Source: Pilasporangium apinafurcum
Taxonomy: Eukaryota > Oomycota > Peronosporomycetes > Pythiales > Pythiaceae
DNA length: 64,000 bases
Direction of reading: 5' to 3'
Assembly (NCBI GenBank): GCA_001600495.1
Contig: BCKE01000057.1
Span: forward strand, 4,035-68,034
The position numbers and the translations under genes are program-made. The notes beneath the pieces are model-generated. The model did no database searches. It worked only from the letters and a program-made list of their open reading frames with translations, and had not been told where the DNA came from. The number at the start of each line of letters is the position of its first letter. Position 1 is the stretch's first letter. Below, piece by piece: positions 43,484-56,338 of the stretch.

Positions 43484-44293
43484 ATGAATCGTGACACCAC
43501 CAAGTACTCGCGCTTCACAGCGTTACTAAAACCCACCTCAAAGAAACATCAGCGATCTCGGATGCTCAACGCCTCGTTTGCTGGTACTTCTTCAATTACA
43601 CAAGAATTGCTGGATGAAGCTGAGCACCGTGGAAGTAACGCATCCTTTTGCTGTGCTAGAGAACGTTTGTCTTCCGAATCCACAGTTTCCACCAGTCGAA
43701 GCAGCAACTGTGAAGTTCCTCTTCCACAAAATCTTTACATTCATGGCTGGATGTACTGGGCCAGACCGGAGGAAACCAAGCCACGCTCCTTCAGGAAAAG
43801 AACCTCCTCCACCTTCTACAACGGCGACAAGCGGTACACCAAGGTTTACGCTGTGCTGCGCAATGAATTTCTGCTCTTGTACCGCGACAACCACGCGTCC
43901 AACAACACATTTCAGACACCAATCGTGCAGATCGCAGTCAATCGTGCTGGCCGCACTATCGATGGTGTCTTCCACGTGCAAGATCCTTTCGGTCATGAAA
44001 TGGAGCTGCACTTATACAATCGCCACGATGATACAGTCGCCAACAAATGGGAGCTGGCACTCGAACAGGCTTCGGACCTGACATACTCACATTTTGCGGC
44101 CTTCGACGTCCAAGTGGACAGACTTGCGCGCAACAGCGTCTATCGCGGCACATTACATGAATTCCGAACGAGTCACATGAGTTTCCGGCAAGCAGCACAG
44201 GAGAAGCTGAGGGTATGGACAGGACTCCGACCTGTTCGAGCTGCTCGCGCCACGAATGTGTTCAGTCGAACATCAGCACCAGTGAGACGGTAA
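43484..44293 (+). CDS. PH-like domain protein, paralog 3
   Basis: Single exon, 269 residues, longest of the three family members. A basic Ser/Thr-rich N-terminus (1-80) leads to the shared core: GWMYWARPEE at about 88, a loop rich in basic residues, YTKVYAVLRNEFLLLYRDN, QIAVNRAGRTIDGVF, HEMELHLYNRHDD, NKWELALEQA, and SVYRGTLHEF near residue 225. The tail is basic. Compared with paralogs 1 and 2, the first loop carries an insert (SFRKRTSSTFYNGDK). It is separated from them by the S28 and SEC24 genes, so the family is dispersed, not simply tandem. A PH-like lipid-binding adaptor is inferred from strand pattern only. Confidence 0.68.
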   Translation: MNRDTTKYSRFTALLKPTSKKHQRSRMLNASFAGTSSITQELLDEAEHRGSNASFCCARERLSSESTVSTSRSSNCEVPLPQNLYIHGWMYWARPEETKPRSFRKRTSSTFYNGDKRYTKVYAVLRNEFLLLYRDNHASNNTFQTPIVQIAVNRAGRTIDGVFHVQDPFGHEMELHLYNRHDDTVANKWELALEQASDLTYSHFAAFDVQVDRLARNSVYRGTLHEFRTSHMSFRQAAQEKLRVWTGLRPVRAARATNVFSRTSAPVRR

Positions 44294-44553
44294 CATTTGG
44301 GAATCTGGAGAGATATCGTACCAGTAGCCGCTCACTAGTAAAGGCTTAAACTAACTCAGGTGGCACAAGAAAATGTACCTCATGTACTCGCCGACTTGAA
44401 CTTTTGTCCGTTGTATTTATCGAGAAGCTTGTATCATGATTGCACTGCAATCTCTAGTTTTAATAGCTCGAGAGACTTGTGATCATTTTGTCGGAAGAGT
44501 AAGTCACAGTCTCCACCTCATATATCGATCAAATGTCCATTTAAAAGCTTCTG

Positions 44554-47500
44554 TCAAGAAATTTGACACCCATCCTTCTTAGATTTTACTTCCTTCTGCT
44601 TTAAATTTACACTAGGAAGCTCCATGACCTGCTCTCTGAGCGTGACGGTTTCAATTGGTGCTGAAGATAATTGTTTGATGATATCAGAATCATGAACTGG
44701 AGTGGAGGCTGGCACCTGTGGATGAGTATTCAAAGCACTCGATGCTGGCAGATGGATGATGGCTTCGACATGGTTATCGCGATTTTTCATTGATGCTTCA
44801 GTTGGTTGGATTGGCTCGCTCGATAAGCTAGACGTGATGGTAGGTTTTGGATCGGCGCTTGCGTTGCGATAACCTTTTTTGCCCTGCGTATTGGTATTGC
44901 CATCATCATATGGTAATCGTTGGTTCGCCACTATGGTCTCGCTCTCTTCCGAAAGTTTTAGTAAACCTTGATCAGCAACAGTGACATTATCCGTCTTTGT
45001 TGTAGCAGTACCCACAAGAAGAGTGTTTTTGCGATTAGTGACGATCTTTCCCACACTTTCTTTCAGAATCTGCTGCTCCAACTTTTCTTGTAGTATTTTG
45101 TTTGTCCGCACCAGACTCTCCATCGCCTCTCGCATTCGTTCTTTCTCAGCCGTAACGCTGGTTACTTTCCATTCCAGATCAATGACTTCCTGCGTCTTTC
45201 GCTCTAGTTCGTGTGTGTTATCGGCAAGCAACTTACCCTGTACGATTAAATCTTCTTTACAACGCTTTAGTTGGTTCAACATGTCCTCATCTCCACTCGC
45301 CCATTTATTTTGGTGTCGCCGCATAGATTTCTGCTTATTGAACAGCGTATTCTTTCCACTGCTATCCACATCGAAGAATTCCACTGATGACTCACCCGCA
45401 TCGAAATTCTGATCAGAAGTCGAAGATCCATCTCGTCGCAAGATGGCCTGCGAAGTCACTTTGTTCAGGTTGCTGCTTGGGACGATGCCGAAAACGCTGA
45501 ATTCTATGGGGAACTCTGTTAAATATGCGATCAAGTCAGGTGTGATCTTCCGCTCGATGATGACGTTGAAATCCAGTTGTGGGTCTACTGACGGGAATGC
45601 AGAAGGCGGTGACGAATGCTCTTCTTCTTGAGAATCATCGCTCCATTTGAACGTCACTGTTGCATCTTTGCATAATTTGCCCGGAATCCCGCGAAGGTGT
45701 TCGACAAAGATATTCAAGCGTAGATTTGCACCTATAAAGTCACTAAGTGTCGCTAGCTGCAACTGTGACACATCCTCAGGACAAGTTTCAATCAGGCGAT
45801 GCTGACGAGCTTGCCATTCATGGGACAAAATTGTAGGCGTGATTTCACACTTCAAACTTCCGTTATTGGACCCTTTATGGTCAAAGATGGGCGTAGTCTC
45901 CACGATCTTGCAACCAAAGACAAGACTGTTGAGGAACATAAACGCTTTCCCGATCAATTGCGGTTGTGGAGCATCGTAAAACGGATCGCAGTTATCTCCT
46001 TGAGCTTCTGCCCATGCAGAAAGACATGTCAAATCGCGAGTGTTTTCGATAAAGATTTGATACATTTCTCGCATCAGATAGAGGTTGCCATGGAACTGCT
46101 CAATATCCCATAGCACGCTTCGAAATGTGCCTGCTTCCTGAAATGTCACTTGTACTTTCAGTTCAGCCGTGATTCCAGCACTGATAGTCACTTCTTCGTC
46201 CTCTAGCACAGCACTAGATGATTTAGAGAGAGTGGATGGTGTTGGACCGCTTGTGAGAAGCTTTAGGGCAAATACGGTTTGCTTTTGCAATTCCTCCGCG
46301 ATCGAGTTGGCTTCGTTGACTAATGGAATCGAATGCAGCAGTTCATCGTCGAATCGCATACGCTCCGTTCTTTCGCGATCTTTCTGCTGGCTCAATAATT
46401 TTGCTTCACGCATTTGCTTTTGAAGTGATACCTCCAGTTCCGCTTGCTTCTCGATCAGTTCCTGCTGCTTTCGTTCAAACGATATTTCTGCCTTCCCAAG
46501 TTCTTCTGCGAGTTTGGATTCTTGTTGAGCTAATTGCTCTGCGAGCCGCCGCTTGTCGAGATCACCTTCGCTTTGCATTTGATTCTTGATTTCAGCTTCT
46601 TTCACTTTCATTTGCTCATTCAGTTCACGGACGTGCCGCTCCCATTCCTCTCGCTGCTTGGCAAGTTTCTCTTCAGCCAACTTTTGTTCCTGTCGCATCC
46701 TACACAACAGAAGCGTGGAGATTTTAAGATGACAATACGAAACTTTAATTTGCTGCCAGGAACCACTCACATCTCTTCCATTTTCTTCACACGAGCATCC
46801 ATTTCGAGTTTTTCTTTTCTAGCGATTTCTTCAAGCTCCAGATTTGCTTTGATTTGACTGCTATTGAGTTCTTGCATTGCATATTGCCAGTCCAACTGAG
46901 ACTCTTTCTCAAGTTCTTCCTCATTCACAGTCTTTGTACGCGCTGACGGAATGACAACCTGAATACATGCGTGCAAAGTCTGCGGTTAACTCTTATTGTT
47001 GTTGATCACCATAAAACCATCAATTTACCCGAAAGATGTTCGAATTTCCTAGAATGACGCGATCGCAATGATGCAGCTTCATGACTTCATCGTCCTTAAG
47101 ATAATTGGCATTGACAAACACTTTTGCGCCATGCAGCGCTCGAATAGAAATGACATCTCTTTCATGGCCTGGGTCAGGATTCACTCCAGCGTTACTCTCT
47201 GAAGGTGCCTGGCTGTTTTCTTCGACACTTTTTTCTCGTAGAATCACGCAATGCTGTTTTAATATCCCAAGACCGCCAATGATGATGTTTTGTTCCTCGG
47301 GAGCATCGATTCGACCGACTTTATTGCTCCCTTCATGGATAAAGTACATTAATTTTTCAGACATGAGTTGATCTTCATGCAAATTGACCAAATGCGGTTC
47401 CTTAATAACACAAATAAAGCCTCTCAGTGAGCTCTTATCAGTAGGGCAAAGTACATCCAGTAGCATACCATCTTTGCCTTTTCTTTGAGCTCCTCTGTAT

Positions 47501-49589
47501 TGCTGACAAGTCCAAGGAGTTTAAGTTGTTCCTCCCGTTTGTGTGCAAGTTGTTCGGTCTCTTTCAATCGCTCATTCCACGTTTTCTATTGAGCGGAAAA
47601 GACTTAATACAAACTATAACAATCAAATATGGCCACGATGCGTACCTCGCTTTCTGCAAGAAGCCGTTGATGTTCTTCTAGCTGTTCTCGTATCGTTGTC
47701 ATTTCTCGTTCGCGTTCGGAATCAACTGGAGGTGTACACGAACCCAAATCGCCACTTCCTCGGTCATCATATCCTCGAGACATGGGTCTGGAGTCCATAT
47801 TCTCCATCATCGACTTGCGCAGTGCTTCCAACTCCTCTTTTAACTGGTTAAGAGCCAATCTCATTCAGATCTTTGAAGTCTAAGCATAATAACGCTATCC
47901 GATCTTCCTTGTAGCTTACCTGCCGGATCAAGAGTTGGTTCGGATCTTCATTCACAATTGCTTGATTCTTGATCTGCTTAGCTCTATCAGCGTATCGCAA
48001 AGTGCTTAAGGTTTCCTTTAATCCAAAAAATCGCATCAATTACCCCAATATCGTTTACTGATGCTTGGAGAAGGAATTCTGTACGTGATTATTAGTGACT
48101 TACCGAATAGTTAACACTCGCAGGACTGAGTGCCGCAATCATGATCGTTTTCGAGTTCCCACCAAGCGAATCCTTAAGAAGATGCGTCTGACAATCCAAA
48201 ATAGAAAAAGCAATAACCCTCAACAAAAGAGTAGATTCCAGTATCGACTTCTCATCTATTGCTCACCAGTTTAGAATTTCGATATGGTACCAAAACCTTC
48301 TTCTTTCCGTTGGCAAGGTCAGCTAGTGCAGAGATGCAATTTCCCAAAGCTGAGAGGGACTAAACATGCATGGTCATGTTACCATTCATATCTACAAGGA
48401 GCTTCAGTATTGCAATGTGTGTACCTGATTAATCGCCGCACCCTCCTTCAGCCTCGTGCCTGTAGCTCCGGTACTGGCGGCGCGCTCGCTCCCAGCTAAA
48501 TCTATGAGATTGATACGGCTCATCTTCTCCATAACTTTTTGCGTGGACGGATTTAGCTCCGACTGAGTGACAATGATCTGGAAGATAGTGTGTGCGCGAG
48601 AGCTCGTCGCGTTCATGTTGGTGGAAGCTGTAGTTCGTGCGAGAATCCCAGCGTCCATTAACTACATAGATACGTAATCGAGCATTATTTGAAAATGCGT
48701 AAGGAAGCACTTGGGTCGCTAAAGTTTGTCTTACTCTGCTAATTTCGTGATAGGAAGAGACAGCGCTGCGTGTTAGTCCTTCAGCATAGGGACCTTGGCG
48801 AGGATGATCACGGATTTTAAGGTTGTCAAGCGTTGGATTAAACAAATCTGCATGGAGAATACAACAAAGCGCGCATGAGTTTATCACATATCATGCTACA
48901 CTTCGAATCTCAGCATGTTGACTCTTGCCTTTGACTCGCTCATTGTAGATCTCCATCATACTCGCCTCCACTTTGAACGTAATTTCTCCACCACTACTGG
49001 CGTCAATTCGTTCAAAGATCACCTGAGATGCTCGTGGGATAATTCCTTTGTCGGATCCATAGCCCACCATGGAGAAGGACTTGCCCGCGCCAGTTTGTCC
49101 GTACGCGAAAAGACTAACGTTGAATCCGTTCCAGGCATGTTCGAGAACCTAACGTAGCAATATGGCTTTGCTTACCAAGCTATAATGGCTCTTTTGATCG
49201 ATGCACGGATTTGGATTACCTTAATGCCGATATCTTCCCAGACGGTATCCTGTGAAGCATGCTCCGGATCGGATGGTGGCACAAAGCTGTTGTAGCTGCA
49301 AAGCGCGATCAAACACGTTGAGTAAAGTTGCTTAGCCCGAGCTGCGCCTCAATACGAAGAAGTAAACCTGTAGTCGAAGGTAAACATTTTGTCTGTGTTG
49401 GTTTCTGGATCGGTGATGATGGTTTGCTGGGTTTCCTTGACCATGCCTGCGATACACCAAACAAGATGAGATGGATGGAATTGTACGCTTAAAGTCATGA
49501 CACTCACGGATGCATGAGGTGCTTTCGAGCGCCTTCTCGCGCTCATTGAATGGCCGAACACGCACGGCAACTTGGACATTTTCAGACAT
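44554..49589 (-). CDS. Kinesin-3 type motor with FHA domain
   Basis: Fourteen exons predicted (5' to 3'): 49508-49589, 49368-49446, 49220-49295, 48929-49148, 48735-48847, 48425-48661, 48267-48359, 48104-48187, 47920-48015, 47646-47843, 47469-47585, 47029-47433, 46771-46958, 44554-46699; 1377 residues. The N-terminal motor has [12 protein letters not shown], the P-loop GQTGAGKS (about 97-104), switch [11 protein letters not shown] and switch [15 protein letters not shown]. The neck region is [13 protein letters not shown] coiled coil precedes an FHA domain (about 466-600), followed by coiled coil and the KIF1-type central region ([19 protein letters not shown]). Family knowledge: plus-end-directed organelle or intraflagellar cargo transport. 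Oddities: a GC-AG intron (donor GCAAGA at 48923-48928) and a 35-nt intron (47434-47468). No C-terminal PH domain is seen. Confidence 0.9.
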
Positions 49590-50327
49590 AGCCGATCAAT
49601 AAACAACACATATCTACCCGCTATGCTTGGTGTTTTTCATTGCATTCTGAACAGCTTGTTTGTGAAACTGAAAGGCTAAATCTGTCTTGATCAGTGCAGC
49701 CGCACGTATGTATGCCCACAGTTACTCTATTGTTCAGACTGAGATAATCTCAAAAATCATATGATGCCAAAGTACCTCAGGGAGGACTTCGTGCTTTTTG
49801 TTTTGGATCCGATTTGACTAGCAAAAGCTAGTTGAGACTAGACAACCGCGGAGTAGCCATCTCCGACATCTGAACTCTGAGAACAAGTCTTTGTTGTATA
49901 GTGTTCCTCGTATGTGATACTTGCCTTCCTTTCGCATCAGTACTACCGCGTCGCGCTTTCCGGACAATCACTTTGATTCTCCACACATTCGATCTCCTCG
50001 AGCATGTACTCTCATCACCTCGCATCTGTTCTTGAAAAGAAAGATAGCCGAGAAAAGAGTTTGTCACAGAGAATTCGAAACGTTTCTATCAATAAGGATC
50101 TACTCACTTAAAAAAACACGTCAAAGTATATCCTACAAGTAGGAGAAATGGGGGTAGAGAATAAGGCACAACGTGAAAATGCATTCGCGACAACATTCAA
50201 CGTAATATATAGAAAGCAAAACAAAACACAATGTAACAAATCCGCAAACCTTCCTCCACTTCTTGGGCAGAATATCTTCTAACATAACCTAACTTCGACC
50301 TTCCACACGCATGCTAGCATCTGTTGA
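49590..50327. other. Intergenic with dispersed repeat copy 3
   Basis: Between the kinesin 5' end and the 3' end of the 7TM-INPP4 gene. Apart from the repeat no gene is supported. Confidence 0.45.
49745..50165. repeat. Dispersed repeat, copy 3 of 3 (longest)
   Basis: Starts with TAATCTCAAAAATCATATGA as in copy 2, contains GACTAGCAAAAGCT and GAGTAGCCATCTCCGACA, and ends with CACGTCAAAGTATATCCTAC and GGAGAAATGGGG as in copy 1. A minus frame of 79 codons (49828-50067) ends VQMSEMATPRLSSLN. That segment differs between copies mainly at third codon positions, which suggests it was once coding. Confidence 0.55.
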
Positions 50328-53300
50328 CTAGCTTACGTTGCCCGTACCACCAACTTGGTCCGGACATCGATATTCTTCCGGCAGCAACGATCGCTGCAGC
50401 TTGTTGAACGCGAATTGTCGCTTGCCTGTGTTCTTGAATGCATTCTCAATACGAACGCCGTGTGTTCGCATCACTGATAACGTAGCGGGGACACGATGAT
50501 TGGGTAAATCATGGTAGCGCTGCAAAATCCGCACCTGTTCCAATGTAACACTCATAGCAGTCCGATCTTTCGCACTTTTACAGACTGTGACCCGGCCACC
50601 GCCAAGTTCGCGACATAAATCGGATGATCGCTTCAAAATGTCTACGCGCTTTGTCTTCACCAAACTTTGAGCTGCATCATCGATGGATCCCTCCAAAGCA
50701 CGTAGTTCCTGCAAGACTTGTTCTTGTGTCATCCGCATATTTGTATGAGTAGGCGCTCGGTACCGGTGGGATGCGGTTCTATTTCCGAATGCTCCAGTAC
50801 TCGGTGGCATGGCCACCATTAGTCGCCGATATTTCTCGCAGTATGCCCGTAATGGCTTGAGGCTACGAAGGTTGATAATATCCTGAAGCTCAGTCTTGGT
50901 ACGTTCGGTATTATTTGCGATAGTCTGCATTTCATTGATACCCTGCGTGAATAAAACGGGTGTCACAGTGATCTCACCACCATTCGCAAGGCGTTCTGGC
51001 AGTTCCACTTCTGCAGTCGTGACCTGTACCGTGACGATATACTTAATTGGAGAACGTGTAGGTTCTTTCTTGTTCCTTGCAGACACCGTTACTTTCACGA
51101 CCGAGGCTTCATCACTTGACTCCTTCTTGCGGGATACACGGAAAGAAAATCGATTCAATGGCTTGTCGCGCACATCTTGTATGACAAACGCGACACAGTT
51201 TAAGTGCTCAGTTGAACCAGCCATGTCTTCTAACATCCCAATTTCTTTTCCGTGAGTAGACAAAAGTGATTCCACCTGGAACAAGAAACCCATACTAGAC
51301 AGCTGGCAAAGTGTATCTTCTCCTTTCACCACATCAGGATTCTGTATTGCCACTTCCACCTTTCGGACGAAACTGCAAGTCATAGCCGCCAATGCTTGTG
51401 CGAATGCACAATCCATTCGAAGCTGAAGATCCCATTTCAAATCATCATACTCTCGAACTTCCTCAGGCCACTTGGTGATATCAATATCCGACTCAGTAAT
51501 TTGTGCTTCCATTTTCTTCTGCCTGTTCTGATAAGAAAGGATACCACCTTTGTTGAACTTGTAGCAATGGGCAGCAGGAGCACCAACGGTGGTAAAGTCA
51601 TACGCTGAGACCTCCTTTGATGCTCTTCGTTTTTCATCATTGATGAAAGCCTTTGTTGGACCAATCAGCAAATCTTGAATATGTAGATTAATCGGGACAA
51701 AACGTAGGTCATCTGACTTCTTCTCCACACTTGCTTTAAAATAGTTCTTGTGCTTGTCACGATTAACCAAGAACTGCACATTCTTGCGAAGCAAGGCGAC
51801 GTATTCTTTCCTTTTCTTGAGCCGTGCCTCCAGCCATTCCCTTGCAATGGCTGTATCACCCTCGTCTTGGATTTGGCCAATCAGCGTACCGTAGAAACCA
51901 CGATTCTGCTTATCCTTTTTCTGGGTCAAGAAAGCATGTAAATCATCCCGAGCTTGTTCAACTTGCTCTTGCCGTTCCGCCGCAATCAGTTCAATGAGTT
52001 GTCGTGGAATAGAGTTGGACATCATACTTTCCTGGAGATCTTCGACAACAAGCCCACCGCCGCCATCTTCCGTGTCATACTGGAAGAAACGAATGATGTT
52101 ACCAATGCTCTTGTGAGATGAATGGTCATCTTTCGTTGGAGCATCTCCAGGCATCATCACTGTCTGAACACTCAGTTCTGCGTTCTTCGCATTACCGGAC
52201 AAAATTGCATTGATTTCGCTTTGCATTGATGGGAATTCTTCTAGAATAGCACAGGTATGCTCATCAGTTGGATGAATATTAAGTGGTTGGCCACTTGCCG
52301 CAGCATCTAATACAGCTTGTGATGTCGTCACAAACTCGAGCACCGGATGGAACATAGTCATTTGGAAGGATAATTGGGTTTCTCTCGAACCAGAACTGCT
52401 TTTTAGACTCCCCGGACGTCCATCCAAATAGTTTGAGCTTACGCTTTGTGCTGGATCATTTCTTGAGTTTCTTCCAACAGTACTTGCATGAACCATGAAG
52501 CGAAGTACAGTGTTTGAGGCTGGTCCAATCACTGGCACTTCAAGTACTGTAACAAACGGATATATCGAGTGGGAAACTCCAGTGCTTAAAGCTGATTCAG
52601 TTTCACCAGCAATCCCCACTGGCTCTGTGTTTCCAACACACTTCCATTGAATCGCACTGCTCATTGTAGCTAAGCTGTTCGCGGTAACAGTCTCCTTCGC
52701 CGATAGAAACTCGAGTGACACAAAGCAAGCACGATCAAAGTTTACCGGAAGCTTGAGGCGGACGATCAGCCGCAATTTGTTCCCTGGTTCATCACTATTC
52801 AGCAGTGTATCACCCATACTCATACGTCCACGAAGCAACTTGGAGTAAGGCATATGAGGTGATGATCCAGACGACCGAGGGGTTAAGTTGAACACATCTT
52901 CTTTAGATGAATGGTCCACAGATCCAGTATCGTCGTGATGAAAGTTCTCCGTACTTGGGTTCCATTGTAAGAAAAGTAGCAGTAGTGGAGGAACGCCATG
53001 GGGCAGCCAAATGATGAATAAATACCACACAAAATCCGACAGTTCACTTCGATCATCACCCGACGAGACGTATTGCGCGATGTAGATTACCTGTGCCGAA
53101 ATGTACAGAACACACGTCGTAGCGATAATAATGTAGAAGATCGTCAGCGACGTTCTAATGCGTGCCTCAGATGGATCTTCATTAAGCATCAACGTGCGGC
53201 CACGGCTCATCACCATGCAGCCCAAAACCATTAGCATTAGGGTATACACGATGAAACCTGCACCCAGAGCCAAGTAAAATGATTGCATATCACATTCTCG

Positions 53301-55282
53301 GATAGCTTCGCGAACAAGCTCTCCCTCAGCAGCAAGAGTCTCTTCACACTCTTCTTCAGATGAACATTGCAAAGCCTCTATATCAAAAACGCAGTGAAGT
53401 TTGTCATGCGCCCATGCAACGCAGACAATCATAAACGCCAGCACTAATCCATTGACCAGCATATACGCGAAGACAACGGGAGACTTCCAGCTAAGCTTTT
53501 TGAAAACCTTGAAGGAGAGAACGGTCGCCCAGTGAAAGCAAAGCGACATGATCATCACCGTATTGAAGAAATATTGGGCACAATACCAATAGACGAACGC
53601 TTGTGATGGCTCAATCACCCAGACAAGGTATCCACCGCATCCTGCAGCAAATGAAAATAGGGCCGAGATAGCAACCATATCTGTCCACAATGTCGTCATG
53701 GTCATCGGCAGTCCATGCTATCAAACAATTGGAAAATGTTAGAGTTGAGATCCACATATACATGTCATATGAAGCTTAACGCCTACCCATCGAATAATCA
53801 CCAAGGAGAACAGAAAACATCCTCCAAACACACCGATCGTGGCAATGTCCAGACCAGCTGCCTTTAAGTCTCGGACAGCTACAATTAACAAACATAATAA
53901 AATCAAAATGAGCATCAATAAATACTCATCCTAGCAAGCACTATGTAGTCACACCTTTCGTGAGCTTGTAAAATAAGACAGGTGAATTATCCACAGCCAA
54001 CGCAAGCCCCTGATATGCTGAGAGGTAACCTTTTTGGATAGTCATGGAGTCGTTGGACGGATTCTGGAAATTGTCGAAGGTGATATTGACAGATGCACCA
54101 TTTTCAACGACACCATCGAAGGAGTCTGGAATTATAAAGGAAATATTGTGCTTGCCAACATACAGCTCCAGTGGCACTTCCTCTCCATCGTAGACCATCA
54201 CAGCATCACTGACATTTTCGATGAGCGTGCCAAAATCTGCCTCGAGATTTTGTGCGACACGTAAGAGGAAGAACGCTCCGGCACGTAGCGCAGCACCATT
54301 CCGGAACGTCATGCTCACGGACGTGGTGCTCATGATCTGTGGATCCGAGGCTGTCATCTTCATATCGCTGAAAGTTCCTACTAACTTGTAGGAGCTGGAC
54401 GTTAATTCTAGGTCGAACACTTGCCGCGGAATGGATGGATCATTGGTAGTGGCGCGGCAGTCCGTGCCATCAAACTTCATACTGAGTGTCGTGGATTCAG
54501 TAAAGGTGCCTGGATCCTGCCGCGTCGAGACGTTATCCACTTCAAACGTATATTCCGAGTCGGATTCCATCAGCGCTGCTAAAATCGAGGCGTCTAGCTG
54601 TAACTTTGTCATATTCCCATCGCGCGAACAGTCGACCCCTGTGTCGCCAATATAGCAGTTTGAGGAGGAGCCCTCAAACGTCCATAGCGTCGGCAGGTTG
54701 ATCTCCATTTCACACGTGAAATTACACGAGTCACTCGTCAGAGACGCCTTGGTGAGGTCGTACGCATCCAGCATCGTCGGAAAGTCCCACGAAGTGGTCA
54801 CCACGAGCGAACAATTTGTACACGTGCCGTTCACTGACGTTGCTATTAACATCGTTGCCTCATCATTCAACCCTCCACTGCCGCTACCCAAATCGCTCGC
54901 ACATCCTTCGAGACATGACAACCCATCGGAGTAATCGCTTTCAGAAGAATCCCCGCTGTTGTAAATACACTTGCTGTCCACGCATGAATACTCGATCGTC
55001 GTCGGAAACTCAGCCGCTGTTACCATATGATATGATTCATGTGCATTAGCATCCATTAACTCGCGTTACCCATCAATCAAGTAGGCTCTTACCTTTGACG
55101 CCCATGGCGACGTAAGCAATCCCGAGCACCATCCATCGCTTAAACATCCCCATTGCTATCTTTTTTTTCCGTTTCGTTTGACTCGTAGATCTCTGTGTAC
55201 TCATCTTTCCATTCTCTGCCTTCACCGTGTCGTTTTCTTCGTCGTTATTAGCTTTCGCAGACGAAGCAAACGACGGTAGCAA
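50328..55282 (-). CDS. Seven-TM receptor fused to INPP4-type phosphoinositide phosphatase
   Basis: Four exons predicted: 55093-55282, 53955-55016, 53787-53878, 50328-53717; 1577 residues. A hydrophobic stretch near residue 45-60 (MFKRWMVLGIAYVAMG) acts as signal or anchor. Residues 64-418 form a Cys-rich, N-glycosylation-rich ectodomain. Seven membrane segments follow from about 425 to 715 (first IATIGVFGGCFLFSLVII; last DFVWYLFIIWLPHGVPPLLLLFLQW). The cytosolic part has a C2-like region and ends in the INPP4 signature CKSAKDRTAMSVTLEQ (catalytic Cys about 1494, Arg about 1500). INPP4 enzymes remove the 4-phosphate of PI(3,4)P2. Oomycetes are known to carry GPCR-bigrams, where a receptor is joined to an enzyme; this fits that class. 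Start could instead be the internal ATG giving MSTQRS. Confidence 0.85.
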
Positions 55283-56338
55283 TAATCGTACGGAAGGGAT
55301 GGAGTCGCTCCCTTCCCCTCGCGTCGTCGTCCACGTCCTGGTCGATCGCGTCGTAATCGTTCAGAACCGAGAAAGAAGTAGCAGATGCACGCGCGCCGAC
55401 GGTTTCCTCCGCGTCTATGGAGTCAGTCGCTTTGTATGGAAAAAAGGAAAGGAAACGCCCTTTACACACTCCGACCAGTAGAGCCAGTCGGGTGCGGAAA
55501 AAAATAACAGAGGTGAGACGACCGCACCACCTTCCTTACAGGGAGGAGCTACTCTAGACTTGTATAAGTATACGTTATTACAAAACACCATACTAATGAG
55601 TACTTTCATGAGTAATGTAGAATTTTAGAACTTATAGTAGGGTTGTAGAAAGTGTACCTACTATGCAGATTGTGAAGAAATGGTGGGCGCCTCCTGGTTT
55701 TTCGTTTCTCTCGCAATTCATTGACGCGTTATCCCCTCATGTACACAAAAAATTCTATTGTCGGTAGATGTGTACTTATCTGTTATGTACCCTATAATGG
55801 ATCATTTGATGCGAGAGAAAGCGAACCCAATGGCCACCTAAGTGGAAGAATGAAGATGTGCCACAAAGTTTGCAATGGCGGAGAAGATAGTCACAAAAAC
55901 AAAGAGCGACTTGTTTTTGTTTTTTTCAAAGAGATAACTGTGATCGAAGCAAACGATATCCAGATAGGCAATTGACAATACCAAAACTGTAGGTTGTTCA
56001 TACAAACGTCTCATCTGCCTACCAGCTGGGAAAGATGCGTTTCCTTGCTGATTGTGATTTCATATATGAGCTGAGGATTTGAGGAAGAGATTCCTATCAA
56101 ATCACAAGGACGCCAAGAAAAAATTTTCATCTCAGCCAGAGAAGTCCACCCCAACAAAAACGGCAAATAAAACGGACGGGCTCGATTACTAAACCCATGG
56201 GCCTCACCCATCAAATATACGGGTGGGTTCTAAATATAAAGGGTCATTCCGAAGGTCCAGTCCCCCTCAGACCCAAACCCATTTTCTGGGTGGAAGAAGA
56301 AGAGTCATGATTGAAGAAACATCTTCTGAAGAGCTACG
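55283..56338. other. Intergenic / promoter region between 7TM-INPP4 and NAR1
   Basis: About 1.05 kb, no gene supported. Sequence with many ACCCA/TGGGT triplet groups lies at about 56195-56290, loosely like 31740-31800, but no element was recognised. Confidence 0.4.

Noticed and set aside
43592-44011. 139-codon minus-strand frame
   Set aside because: Antisense to PH-like paralog 3, no domain pattern.
56195-56290. Repeat element based on ACCCA/TGGGT groups, similar to 31740-31800
   Set aside because: Similarity is limited to short degenerate words; no shared boundaries could be set.
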